Positions 52,211 to 61,225 of a DNA stretch of 64,000 nt are shown here, piece after piece. The position numbers and the translations under genes are program-made. How positions within the stretch are numbered: position 1 is the first letter of the stretch; each line of letters starts with the position of its first letter. The DNA is taken from NCBI RefSeq assembly GCF_001661345.1, contig NW_017962913.1, positions 2,361,428 through 2,425,427 of the forward strand, read 5' to 3'. This DNA is from Ascoidea rubescens DSM 1968. Taxonomy: Eukaryota; Ascomycota; Saccharomycetes; Ascoideales; Ascoideaceae. The notes beneath the pieces were generated by a model that worked only from the letters and a program-made list of their open reading frames with translations, did not search any database and had not been told where the DNA came from.

Positions 52211-52256
52211 CACGTGACTTTGACATATTTCCGGAAATTAACCCAAAATACACGTG
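52211..52256. promoter_or_regulatory. Paired CACGTG elements in REX4 promoter
   Basis: CACGTG at 52211..52216 and 52251..52256, 40 bp apart and 81-126 bp upstream of the REX4 ATG, in the 279-bp gap after VPS72. The spacing to the start is typical for activator sites in compact yeast promoters. Confidence 0.5.
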
Positions 52257-52409
52257 ATCAGAAATCTATGCACTGGTTACATGAGAATACGTTGAAAAAC
52301 ACCAGAAAATTATCCAGTACAACGGTTTTGCTGATAGAGAAAAACGTGCTCAAACCCTTTTGCAGAGATATTTAATCACAAAACAATTTGGTGATTATTT
52401 TGTGTCTTT

Positions 52410-54932
52410 TTAGTCATAGAACTCTTTTGGAACTCCTTTTGCTGGAGCCAAACAGCTATCTGAACAAATATAAACACCAATATTTCTTTCCTCCACTCCC
52501 ATGCCACTCCAATAAATCTCGCCACTTTGAATCAACTCTAAAAACTTGTATGCCTCAACGCTCCCATAGGGAATTCCTGATTTTGGCTCAAAATACAATG
52601 CCTCTTCCCCTGAGATCTGACAGATTTTCTTTTTACCATTTGAAAAGTAAATACCAGTAGGAGCTTTGGTTGTAATTTCAACCTTCTTTTCCAAATCGGG
52701 GTTTTGATTTTTCTTCTTAACTTTTTTGTTAGATTGCTCGTCATCACCACCAAACCTTGGCAATGCTTCAAGTATTTCCAATTCTTGAGCCTTTAATTCT
52801 TCAAAAGGAGCATGATGAATTGTCTTAACAAAATCATTTTTGATGTGAATAATAGTTTGCAAGTTTTTTGGGTCAAATTGCCTCCTGCTTGAATTTATAT
52901 TGAGGTTAAACATGATTTCATGTATTTTTGCCTGTTTTGAATAAACCGAAACATCATCAAAATTCGAAAAAAGTACAAAATTTCTTATAGTTTTAAATGA
53001 AGGACCTTCATAGACAAGTTTCTCATCTTTATTTTCTGTCAATGGAGAAGAGGTTTTCAGAAAGTCAACCAGTATTAATGAGCTTTCTTTAAAATCTTTA
53101 ACATTATCAACATCCGCAAAAGTGACTTTTTTCAATTTTGTATCTACTTGCTCATCACCTTCATCAGCTACAGAAGCTAAGGGATCATTAAACCTTTTAT
53201 TATTACTACTATTTTCATGATTTAGATCTTTGCTTTTCAAAGAAATTTCATTTTCCTGTTTATCAGATTTTTTCTGTGACATATCTTTTTCATTCATACT
53301 ATTTTCTGGAATTGTTTGAAGTTTTGTGTGTGAAATAAGAATTGAATTTTTCAAATCCATTTCATCATTTGAAACATTTTTCAAAGTCAGCTTTTCCTTA
53401 TCTGTTGAATCTTCAGTCCTGCTCATTTCAAAGCTATTTACTTTTACTGATTTCTCTAAATTTTGACCTTTAGAATAAACTTTTTTTACTTTCTCTCTGG
53501 CATTCCGTTCTAATTTACTTTTATCTGTAGATTCGATGCCTTCAAGGGCTTTTTTAGCATTTTCAACTTTCAGAATATCTAAATTGCTTTTATTATTATT
53601 TTCAATTGAACTAATGTCAATTGGTTCCTTCTTTTCAATATTCTCTTTGCAAATCATATCTATGACCTTCTCTTTATTTTTTTGTGGGTCGTCGTCATTG
53701 ATTTTTTGAGAAACAGTTATTACTTCATTTCCTTCCTTTTTATTTTCCTCATTTTCAAGATCTTTGAGTTTTGAAGGCTTTTCTTCAACAATTTTGTTTT
53801 GTATGTTTGCATTATTTTCTAAATTAGTTTCTTGTTTGGTTATATTTGTGTTTATAGAAGAATTTTTATTTGAAACTTCATTTTGCGGTGTTCCACAAAC
53901 TTGAAGGTTATTTTGTTTAATCTTCAGATTGCTTTTTTCCACAATTATTCCGTTTTCAGTTGGCTTGTCTTTCTCTTGTGTTTTTGTATACAATTGTTGA
54001 AATTTGACCTTATCCTTGTCTTCAATCTTGCTTTTGTCACTTTTTTTTCCTCTACGCTCTTTTTTTTTTCTTATCTTTTCAAGTTTATTAAATTCTTCTA
54101 CTTCGTCATTTGGAGTGTAAAAATATTGAGTGCTTTTGAATGTAATAACATTTTTTAGAATTTTCCTTTTAGCTTGTTGCATTTGTATTCTTTTTTGTTT
54201 TTTAAAATATTCCTGTTCTTTAAGCCTATTCAAAGATAAAATGTTTTGTTTTTCTGTTTCCTGAGCCTCAAGCAATAGCTCGTCTTGAGTTAATATGTGC
54301 ACTTTCTTTTTGGGAAGTAGTGCATTGGCCTTTAATATTTTTTCACGACGAACTTCGGACTCCTTTATTCTATTCAACAATTCTAGCTTATTTTGTACAG
54401 ATTGTTTTCTGGTGGATGATCTACGGTCTGAAGATAGTAAGGCATCTGAAAGTTTGAATTGATTTTGAATTGTTTTGGCGCTTTGTATGTCTATTTTTGG
54501 TACATTTCTCTTTATTATCTTCGGTATTTGATTTTTCTTTCTTAATTTTCTTTTGCGAATTTTTTCCTGTCTTTCTAGTTCCTTTTCACCAGCGTTTTCA
54601 TCTTCATCTACTTCATCTGAACCGGAATCGGAAAAGTAATCATCTTGAACATCAGAATTTTCAGCCTCGCGAGAACGTTTTTTAGAGTGCCTAGAAACAA
54701 ATGCTTTAACCTCATCAATAGAATTGCTCTCGTCTCCATTTGATTTATCAGAAGAATCAGACAAATCAAAGTCTTCATCCTCTTCGTCTTCCTGAAATAA
54801 TAAATTTACGTTTTCATCGTCATCATTCTCATTTAAAAACTCTTCGGTTTGGATTAAAGCCCGAAGTCTTGAGCCAGCATTGCTTCTTCTTTGCCTTGTT
54901 GCAATAATACTCTCCTCAGGTGGAAAGGACAT
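52410..54932 (-). CDS. VPS72: Vps72 (YL1), Htz1-binding subunit of SWR1
   Basis: An 840-residue nuclear protein of the SWR1 complex that binds the H2A.Z-H2B dimer. The YL1 N-terminal signature is present: IIATRQRRSNAGSRLRALI, then an acidic stretch LLFQEDEEDEDFDLSDSS that acts as the histone-binding region in the family. The YL1 C-terminal motif lies at about residues 755-800 (KKKICQISGEEALYFEPKSG, then IPYGSVEAYKFLELI). The middle is a long, highly charged, likely disordered linker. S. cerevisiae Vps72 has about 795 residues. ARP4, another SWR1 subunit, is 30 kb away in this window. It is divergent to COQ3 across 253 bp. Confidence 0.95.
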   Translation of the reverse strand: MSFPPEESIIATRQRRSNAGSRLRALIQTEEFLNENDDDENVNLLFQEDEEDEDFDLSDSSDKSNGDESNSIDEVKAFVSRHSKKRSREAENSDVQDDYFSDSGSDEVDEDENAGEKELERQEKIRKRKLRKKNQIPKIIKRNVPKIDIQSAKTIQNQFKLSDALLSSDRRSSTRKQSVQNKLELLNRIKESEVRREKILKANALLPKKKVHILTQDELLLEAQETEKQNILSLNRLKEQEYFKKQKRIQMQQAKRKILKNVITFKSTQYFYTPNDEVEEFNKLEKIRKKKERRGKKSDKSKIEDKDKVKFQQLYTKTQEKDKPTENGIIVEKSNLKIKQNNLQVCGTPQNEVSNKNSSINTNITKQETNLENNANIQNKIVEEKPSKLKDLENEENKKEGNEVITVSQKINDDDPQKNKEKVIDMICKENIEKKEPIDISSIENNNKSNLDILKVENAKKALEGIESTDKSKLERNAREKVKKVYSKGQNLEKSVKVNSFEMSRTEDSTDKEKLTLKNVSNDEMDLKNSILISHTKLQTIPENSMNEKDMSQKKSDKQENEISLKSKDLNHENSSNNKRFNDPLASVADEGDEQVDTKLKKVTFADVDNVKDFKESSLILVDFLKTSSPLTENKDEKLVYEGPSFKTIRNFVLFSNFDDVSVYSKQAKIHEIMFNLNINSSRRQFDPKNLQTIIHIKNDFVKTIHHAPFEELKAQELEILEALPRFGGDDEQSNKKVKKKNQNPDLEKKVEITTKAPTGIYFSNGKKKICQISGEEALYFEPKSGIPYGSVEAYKFLELIQSGEIYWSGMGVEERNIGVYICSDSCLAPAKGVPKEFYD

Positions 54933-55185
54933 TTATATCATCTCGTTTTCCTTGTATTCTGCGCAAATAAGAAAGATATTTGGATTCAGCTTTTTTATAT
55001 CGCTTCCTCCATTACTTTCAAAAGTGTCACAAGACTTCTTCAAATCCACCAATGCGGGTCTTTCTCTATCAGAATTTCGAAAGGACTATCGAATCACATC
55101 AAACCGAAGAAATGAAAGAAAGAAGAGAAGTGGAATTAGGCAGACTGCTTTGATATTGCAAGCGGTTAGTGAAAGTTAATTGGAG
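54933..55185. promoter_or_regulatory. Bidirectional VPS72/COQ3 promoter
   Basis: 253 bp between divergent ATGs. No distinct activator motif recognised. Confidence 0.4.
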
Positions 55186-56214
55186 ATGATTTTTTGCAAC
55201 ACATTAAGACAATCATGCTATTTGTTGGCAAGCAGAAGATCAATTACTGCTTTTAAATTTGCAAAACACAGGTTTTCCACCTCTGCCTCTTGCCATGTAG
55301 GTGAAAAATCAACAGACCAAGATGACATATTAAATAAGAAAAATCTAACTGATATTGATAAGGAAGAAATGAGACATTTCAATGATTTAGCTTCGTCGTG
55401 GTGGAAAATTGATGGTCCTCAGAGAATCTTGCATAAAATGAATTTACTACGTATGGATTTTATCCAAAAGACTTTCATGAACTCAATTCAATTGAATGAA
55501 CCAGGAGTTCCACTTGAGCAACAAATATACGTTCCTGCTTACAATCTCGATCTTTTGCCCAAACAGATTTCCAGCCAGATAGTGAAGGAACAGGATAACA
55601 AAAGATTTTCAGAATACGATAAATTCAAGTTTAATGTTTTGGATATTGGGTGTGGCGGTGGAATTCTTTCAGAATCTATGGCGCGTTTACCAATTGTTAA
55701 TTCAGTAACCGGTATTGATTTATCGACAGAAGTGATTAAGATTGCGAAAATACATAAAGCAAAAGACCCTTTGATAAATTCTAAACTAAGTTATAGACTT
55801 CAGGCAATTGAAGATGTTGAGGAAAGTGAGCAATTTGAGGTGATAACAATGATGGAGGTACTTGAACATGTCAACTTGCCATCAGTTGTTTTAAATGATG
55901 CGTTGAAGCATCTCAAGAAGGATGGTGTTTTGTTTTTAAGTACAATAAATCGTGATTTTGTCTCATGGTTTACTACGATTTTTATGGGAGAGTATATTTT
56001 AAAAGTTGTGCCAGTTGGTACACATCATTTAGAGAAATATATCAATTCTTCAGAAGTACAAGAGTGGTTTAATGAGTTGAATTCAAAAAGCACAGAGAGA
56101 AAATATGAAATTCTTGATTGTAAAGGATGTGCATATCTACCATTAAATGGCTGGTTCTTCACAAACACCACCGAAATTGGAAATTATATGATGGCTATTA
56201 AGAGAGTTGATTAG
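55186..56214 (+). CDS. COQ3: Ubiquinone biosynthesis O-methyltransferase Coq3
   Basis: A 342-residue mitochondrial methyltransferase performing both O-methylations of coenzyme Q synthesis in the matrix-facing CoQ synthome. The first ATG is at 55186 (MIFCNTLRQSCYLLASRRS), a basic, hydroxylated presequence. EEMRHFNDLASSWWKIDGPQ is the UbiG/Coq3 signature. The SAM-binding motif I is VLDIGCGGGILSESMARL (about residue 150), then GIDLS, and MMEVLEHVNLPS is motif II. GTHHLEKYINSSEV and the tail GWFFTNTTEIGNYMMAI complete the family pattern. Slightly longer than the roughly 310-residue yeast enzyme. Confidence 0.96.
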   Translation: MIFCNTLRQSCYLLASRRSITAFKFAKHRFSTSASCHVGEKSTDQDDILNKKNLTDIDKEEMRHFNDLASSWWKIDGPQRILHKMNLLRMDFIQKTFMNSIQLNEPGVPLEQQIYVPAYNLDLLPKQISSQIVKEQDNKRFSEYDKFKFNVLDIGCGGGILSESMARLPIVNSVTGIDLSTEVIKIAKIHKAKDPLINSKLSYRLQAIEDVEESEQFEVITMMEVLEHVNLPSVVLNDALKHLKKDGVLFLSTINRDFVSWFTTIFMGEYILKVVPVGTHHLEKYINSSEVQEWFNELNSKSTERKYEILDCKGCAYLPLNGWFFTNTTEIGNYMMAIKRVD

Positions 56215-56285
56215 TAGGTGGCTTTTCTTTGTGTTGATTCTGTATTTATTTTGTATTCATCACATCGCTTTTGCTAGATAATGAA

Positions 56286-56948
56286 TCACGATGCAGTAAG
56301 TTTGTCATTTGTTAATTTATTATCCTTAATAGGATCCTCATCAATAAAACTGGGCAATTTCGTAGCATCGTCTTCCATTTGCAAATAACTTGGAATTTGA
56401 GAGTTTGTTTCTTGTTCATACTGTATTTCTTCACCTAGAGCTTCTAATTCAGCGTCCAATTCGCTCTCACTAACATCATCGGGCATGTTGTAAGCAGTGG
56501 ATAGACTGTTTTGTATTTCGTTACTTTTCTCAATTAAATCTAGCATCTCGTCTTGAAGATCATCAATTTTATCAACATCGATTTTCCCATAGGTTCTCTT
56601 TAGTTCTTTGTTTGTTTGTTTCATTGCATCAATCGTCACCATTGTATTCTTCAAATTGTCATTAGTCATTTGAGCCTGAGACATATTCCAGCTCTGTGTT
56701 TCTAATTGATCCTTTTGGGATTCGTACTGTTTTTTTTGTTTTAATAGTTTCAAGGCCTTTTGTTTCAAAGCTTTCTTGCCAGGGCCTTCTCTCATTCTGG
56801 CCAACCTTTGCTGATAAGTGGCTAATTCAGAATTGATTTTCGTGAGCTTTATATCAAGAGAAGACACTCTGGTATCGATGCTAGAAATGGCATCGTTCAA
56901 GTTGGGTTTGGGAAGAGCGTTTCGTTTTGTGCCAAACAATCTGTTCAT
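56286..56948 (-). CDS. VPS60: ESCRT-III family protein Vps60 (CHMP5)
   Basis: A 220-residue Snf7-family protein that helps Vta1-Vps4 regulation in multivesicular body sorting. The start is the ATG at 56948 (MNRLFGTKRNALPKPNLNDA), the diagnostic Vps60/CHMP5 N terminus. The frame extends upstream to 57140 but enters a G+C island with a non-conserved Arg/Gly-rich sequence. Helices 1-2 are basic and coiled (KINSELATYQQRLARMREGPGKKALKQKA), helix 3 includes NDNLKNTMVTIDAMK, and the acidic C terminus ESELDAELEALGEE carries the MIM-like region. Near the 229-residue length of the yeast protein. Confidence 0.93.
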   Translation of the reverse strand: MNRLFGTKRNALPKPNLNDAISSIDTRVSSLDIKLTKINSELATYQQRLARMREGPGKKALKQKALKLLKQKKQYESQKDQLETQSWNMSQAQMTNDNLKNTMVTIDAMKQTNKELKRTYGKIDVDKIDDLQDEMLDLIEKSNEIQNSLSTAYNMPDDVSESELDAELEALGEEIQYEQETNSQIPSYLQMEDDATKLPSFIDEDPIKDNKLTNDKLTAS

Positions 56949-57448
56949 TGTGGTGTAGTATGTCTGAATATCTGGTTTGAGTGCTTTGCTTCTTTCTTTA
57001 TCTTTATCGTTATCTTTTGGCTGTTGGTTGAAGAGCAAAAAGGGTTGAGGAAGCCGGATTATCGCGCCGGATAAGACACCCGCGCTTACACGGAATCCGC
57101 GTACGCACCACCCGCGGCGCATCCGGAATAATCCTGGCACATCCGCAGGCCGCTCTGATTGGCCAGCGCCGGCGTAGCGCGCGAAAGAAAGACATCCGTG
57201 GTTAATGAGGTTTTTTCAGGAGAGTGCTGCTGGAGCTTGGTGGTGCTGTGCAGCGTTGTGTGTGCAAACCCAGTGCTTTAGCAACTCGACCTTTATTACA
57301 GGCATTTTGAGAATGTGAAATAATTAAATTATTTGTGTTCTATCTGCCAGACAGCTTTGTAACTTTCTCCTAACTCTTTTATCCAAGGCCATAAACAATT
57401 GTTTGAAATCCAGCGCCAGTGTAGTCAAAACAACAAATACAAAGTTTG
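56949..57448. other. Intergenic, VPS60 promoter with GC-rich island
   Basis: 500 bp. 57061-57120 is 41/60 G+C, including a CCCGCGGCGC block. CCGGATTATCGCGCCGGA and several CCGGAT/ATCCGG words occur near 57050-57130. GATTGGCCAG (CCAAT type) is at about 57157. No gene supported. Confidence 0.5.
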
Positions 57449-59779
57449 TTACTTCCCAGACTCCATGTCGTTGAAAAATATCTTTCTGGAGCATTCAATA
57501 AAAAAAACGATCTTAATGAAATTGTTTAGACTATCGCTATTATCTAAATCACCGCCATTATCCGCTTCCTCAAATATTCTGCGATTGACCATTTTCCCTC
57601 TACAATTCTTGCCCTTTTCCTGGTTTTTTCGTAATTGTGAATTTGCATCCAACACAAAATCGCTTTTCTGGTTGTATCCAGAAACTTTCTTAAGTAAGTT
57701 AATGCTGATCAAAGGTCTTAAAAGATCATGGGGATTATAGTTTAATAAAACAGAAGACTTTTTCTTTCTTTTTGAGAAGAAATCACTTGGTGTTTGACTC
57801 TCAATCAGCGAATTATCAATGCTTTGTTCATGAAATGCTTTTTCATCATTAATCATGGGGAAGTTTGCATTTGTATCTGAAATTAAATCTGGATTGGAAC
57901 AGCTAGTTGAATATTTGAAACTCAAATATTTTGAATTGAATAAGCATAAACTAATAATTGGCCCACAAATTATTATTCCAAACCTAAGTTCTGATAAATT
58001 TTTAGTATGATCAATTGTTAATAATTTGCTAATTATTTTACTAATCAAATGGTCAACGGATTTGGATGATGGCCCTTTATAATAGTTATGTCCACTTTTC
58101 TGCTTGCTTTTTCTTTTTTTACAATTTTTTTTCTCTTTCCTTTTCCTCTTGCAATTATCATCATCAAAATCGCTTTTAAAGTTATCAATTATCTCATCTT
58201 GTGAACATATTATTAAATAGTTATTTAAATAATTGTTCATTATTTTTTTTAAGTCCAACTCTATTGGAAACTTAACATTTTCTATAACATATGAGGCTTT
58301 TAAAAGCCATTCAATGTAGTTTTGTAAAACTGTTTTAAATTCAAAACTAATTTTTTTATTTAATTTATTGTTTTTCTTAAAGTATATTTCTTCGTATTTG
58401 TTATCGCTTAAATTGTTATCTTTATTAAATTTAATTTCTTCAATTTCTTTATTAAATTCAACAATTAACTTTCTCAAAACATTAGGAAGATCAATCAATG
58501 TTTGAAACAAATTCATGCCCTCTTGATTATGAATTTCTTGAATATTTAATTTTAAATAATATTCAAGTTTTTTACTTCTGTTTACTACAAATTTTAACTT
58601 TTGTGCATTTTGTGAAGTTTTTTGGTAATTTATGTGATTTTCATAATTTTCATATTTTTCATGATTTGGGTTTTCATGATTGCTTTTGTTTCGTGTAAAT
58701 TTTGTAATTTCTCCAATTTTTTTCAATTTTTGCAATTTTTTTATTTTTTTTGTGTTTTTCAATTTTTGCGTTTTTTGTAATTTATCATTTTTTTCACTTG
58801 ACATTATAACCGAGGCATCTTCTCGGATGGTGTTTTTATTGATTAAAAATTCGTTGTTATGAATTTTGTTTAAATTTGAGGAGTCCAAATAATTTGGTTC
58901 AATTAGCAAATTTATCGAAGAATTTATTGAAGAAGTTACTGGCAGATTTATCTTTGACTGTTTAATTAAATCTTTATTAAACAGAATAGAATTTGTGTGC
59001 AAAATTAAGTTATGGTATTTGATTATTTTAAAATTAAAATTAAAATTAAAATTATCATTAATATTATTTAAAATTAGATTTTTTGAATTTAATCTTGGAT
59101 TGTAAATTCTATAATCAGAGTTAAAATTCAAAAATATCTCAATAAATGATGGTAAAACTGAAATTATAAATGAATTATTTTCATAAAGAAAAATATCATT
59201 TAAAATTATTGAATCTAATTTATTATTAATATTATTATTAACATTATTATTAACATTGTTATTAACATTATTATTAACATTATTATTGTAATCAAGATTA
59301 GAGAAGTCTATTGGCATAAACAAGTCTTTTTCTGTGAGATAGTTTAATTTAGGTTTTTTATTGTTTTTGTTTTTGTTGTTATTATTACTATTAAATAGTT
59401 TGTTGTTCCAGGAAAATGGGAGTCTTATCTGAAAATTTGTGGAAAATTTAAAATCATTAGAAATTAAAAGAATCAATATTTTATAAGTCAAAGAATCGGA
59501 GATATCATCCTCTAGATCGAAAATTGAGTCAAAAATTGAGTCAACTGCGTCTTTTACCAAATCTTTCGTTGGTTTTGGGTCTTTTTCTTTTGAATTCCTG
59601 TAGTATGGAGGATTTTGTAAGAAGGAGTTTAGTGGAATGTTGTTGTTATTGGTATGTTTTAGTCTTTTATCCCATGTAGGCGTGAAGGGAATAGCAAAAC
59701 TATCCAAAAAGTCAGTTGAAGTATCGGCGGTTAGGTCTATTGTGTTGTTAAGAGTTAAGTCGAAGATTGATGATGACAT
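57449..59779 (-). CDS. Unknown 776-residue protein with SUMO-interaction-like N terminus
   Basis: A single open frame from the ATG at 59779, unusually AT-rich and Asn/Lys/Ile-rich. The N terminus reads FDLTLNNTIDLTADTSTDF, which contains a hydrophobic-acidic IDLTAD resembling a SUMO-interacting motif. The middle has a repeated Asn-Asn-Val/Ile array (about residues 165-190) and a Lys-rich coiled segment (about 325-390). A basic KRKRKEKKNCKKRKSKQK stretch near 560 could be a nuclear localisation signal. The C-terminal third (LSELRFGIIICGPIISLCLF and following) looks like a folded domain. I do not recognise a family. A fast-evolving nuclear protein (for example in recombination or chromosome biology) is a guess only. 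Confidence 0.6.
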   Translation of the reverse strand: MSSSIFDLTLNNTIDLTADTSTDFLDSFAIPFTPTWDKRLKHTNNNNIPLNSFLQNPPYYRNSKEKDPKPTKDLVKDAVDSIFDSIFDLEDDISDSLTYKILILLISNDFKFSTNFQIRLPFSWNNKLFNSNNNNKNKNNKKPKLNYLTEKDLFMPIDFSNLDYNNNVNNNVNNNVNNNVNNNINNKLDSIILNDIFLYENNSFIISVLPSFIEIFLNFNSDYRIYNPRLNSKNLILNNINDNFNFNFNFKIIKYHNLILHTNSILFNKDLIKQSKINLPVTSSINSSINLLIEPNYLDSSNLNKIHNNEFLINKNTIREDASVIMSSEKNDKLQKTQKLKNTKKIKKLQKLKKIGEITKFTRNKSNHENPNHEKYENYENHINYQKTSQNAQKLKFVVNRSKKLEYYLKLNIQEIHNQEGMNLFQTLIDLPNVLRKLIVEFNKEIEEIKFNKDNNLSDNKYEEIYFKKNNKLNKKISFEFKTVLQNYIEWLLKASYVIENVKFPIELDLKKIMNNYLNNYLIICSQDEIIDNFKSDFDDDNCKRKRKEKKNCKKRKSKQKSGHNYYKGPSSKSVDHLISKIISKLLTIDHTKNLSELRFGIIICGPIISLCLFNSKYLSFKYSTSCSNPDLISDTNANFPMINDEKAFHEQSIDNSLIESQTPSDFFSKRKKKSSVLLNYNPHDLLRPLISINLLKKVSGYNQKSDFVLDANSQLRKNQEKGKNCRGKMVNRRIFEEADNGGDLDNSDSLNNFIKIVFFIECSRKIFFNDMESGK

Positions 59780-60207
59780 TTTGGATGTTAAATGATTAAG
59801 GATGTAGTTTTGATTATAATTTTGATTGCTGGATGACTGTAAGTATAAGTATGGTTATAGTGATTATGGTAATGATGGTGATTATGGTAATGATGGTGAT
59901 AATGATTGTGGGTAATTATGAGAATAAGTGGTGAAACTTTAGATAATCAATGCTGGTCATATCTGTTGTTTCAATAATGGTTAATAGAAGATATAAAAAA
60001 ACGTTGCAGAAAATATAAATGAGAAGAAAATAAATAAATAAATGAAAATGAAAATGAAAATGAAAATAAAAATAAAGATAAAGATAAAAATAAAACAAAG
60101 TGAAATAAAGGAAAGTCTTTATATTTATAGTGGTGTAATTTCAGGTATTTCTTTTCCCAGAAAATACAACATTGAGGATGCAATGGGGGAAAAGTTGGTG
60201 ATATATT
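59780..60207. other. Intergenic with dinucleotide/trinucleotide-like repeats
   Basis: 428 bp with GATTATGGTAATGATGGT repeats (59850-59910) and GAAAAT/TAAAGA hexamers (60040-60090) in the promoter of the 776-residue gene. No gene seen. Confidence 0.5.
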
Positions 60208-60940
60208 TCAGTTCATGAAACTTAAAATAATGTTCCAGATCAAGTTGACCATACAGTTGGCAGGAAAAATGTATTCGGGAGGTAATATCATGAAGCTTAG
60301 GCATGAAAAGGTTGGCCAGATAAAATAAGAGTACTTCAAACCTCGCAAGAAAATGGATTTGAACGATTTTTTGATCTCCAAATTATCCCAAAGACAGCTT
60401 AATAAAAAATATATCAACTGAAAGGTTGGCGAGCCAATTGATTGATCAACAAGAACTCGGAAAACAATGTTATCAAACCGAAAGACCAAAAAGTCGATCC
60501 ACATGCACTGTTAAAGGTGAGAAAGAGGAAGAAGCAGTTAGTATGCTGGAGCGCAAATAGGTTTTATAAGAGCCATATTGTTAATGGACACATACAGTTA
60601 GAACGCCATTGATAGAGCCCCATATTGCAAACTTCATTAGCTGGTTGTAGGCGTACTTTCTGTTGTATATCTGGTTGAAAGACTGGGCCAAGGTGGAGGT
60701 GATGGAGCCAAATAAAAAACCAATTGATATGGAATCGTAGTGGGTTTTTAGGATTTCATAGTTTTTCAAAAATCCGGTCAACAAAGCCAATAGGAAGAGA
60801 GTGATGAAATACAAAGAGTGTCTTTTTGTTCTGTAGTATCTTGGGGATTTTGCTGGGTCGTTGAGATAAGATGGCAACAAGGTCGGTTTTTCGGAGTGAG
60901 CAGGCTTTGAGAAGCTGGTTAGCTCAATGCCAGTTTGCAT
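60208..60940 (-). CDS. Mpv17/PMP22 family membrane protein, two exons
   Basis: Read as join(60208..60507, 60596..60940) on the minus strand, 214 residues. Exon 1 gives one or two hydrophobic spans and the N-terminal Mpv17 pattern ISIGFLFGSITSTLAQSFNQI. At the splice the sequence becomes GSINGVLT|CMWIDFLV, aligning with the family's G..GP..H.WY..L signature (Pro, His and Tyr replaced). Exon 2 continues with VLVDQSIGSPTFQLIYFL, SYFIWPTFSCLSFMILP and CMVNLIWNIILSFMN, the conserved P-region, WP and WN..LS elements. The nearest S. cerevisiae gene is YOR292C (309 residues). The frame is open upstream to ATGs at 61099 and 61174, so the true start is uncertain. Mpv17-family proteins are small multispan proteins of mitochondrial or other organelle membranes. 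Confidence 0.82.
60508..60595 (-). other. Spliceosomal intron in Mpv17-family gene (88 nt)
   Basis: On the minus strand: GTATGT at 60595..60590, TACTAAC at 60543..60537, acceptor AACAG ending at 60508. Phase 0. Joining the two frames rebuilds the family's central signature, which independently supports the splice. Confidence 0.92.
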
Positions 60941-61225
60941 CGTATGTGGTTGTGTGGATGGTGGTCCTTTGAGCGTCGCCTGGTGTGCTGTGATGGAGCT
61001 TCTGGAGAAGATGAAGAAGATGGAGTACTCTACAGCCAGTGATTTGGATATACAATTGCATTTGGCTACAAAGCGAAACGGTTTTCCAATAGCTGGCATT
61101 TGGTTCCAATGAGCTAAAAAGAAGCAGCACGTTTTGTTTTCACAGGTCAGGGCCGCGGTACAGGCCTGCAGCATACCAAAATGCGCCTTCAGGTTCTCTT
61201 TCCACAGACAACCACGCTAGGGCTC
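60941..61225. other. Upstream region of the Mpv17-family gene, G+C-rich
   Basis: 285 bp that remain open in frame with exon 1 as far as 61174; this may be leader or extra N-terminal coding sequence. It is G+C-richer than average, like the end of the gene behind it. Confidence 0.4.
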
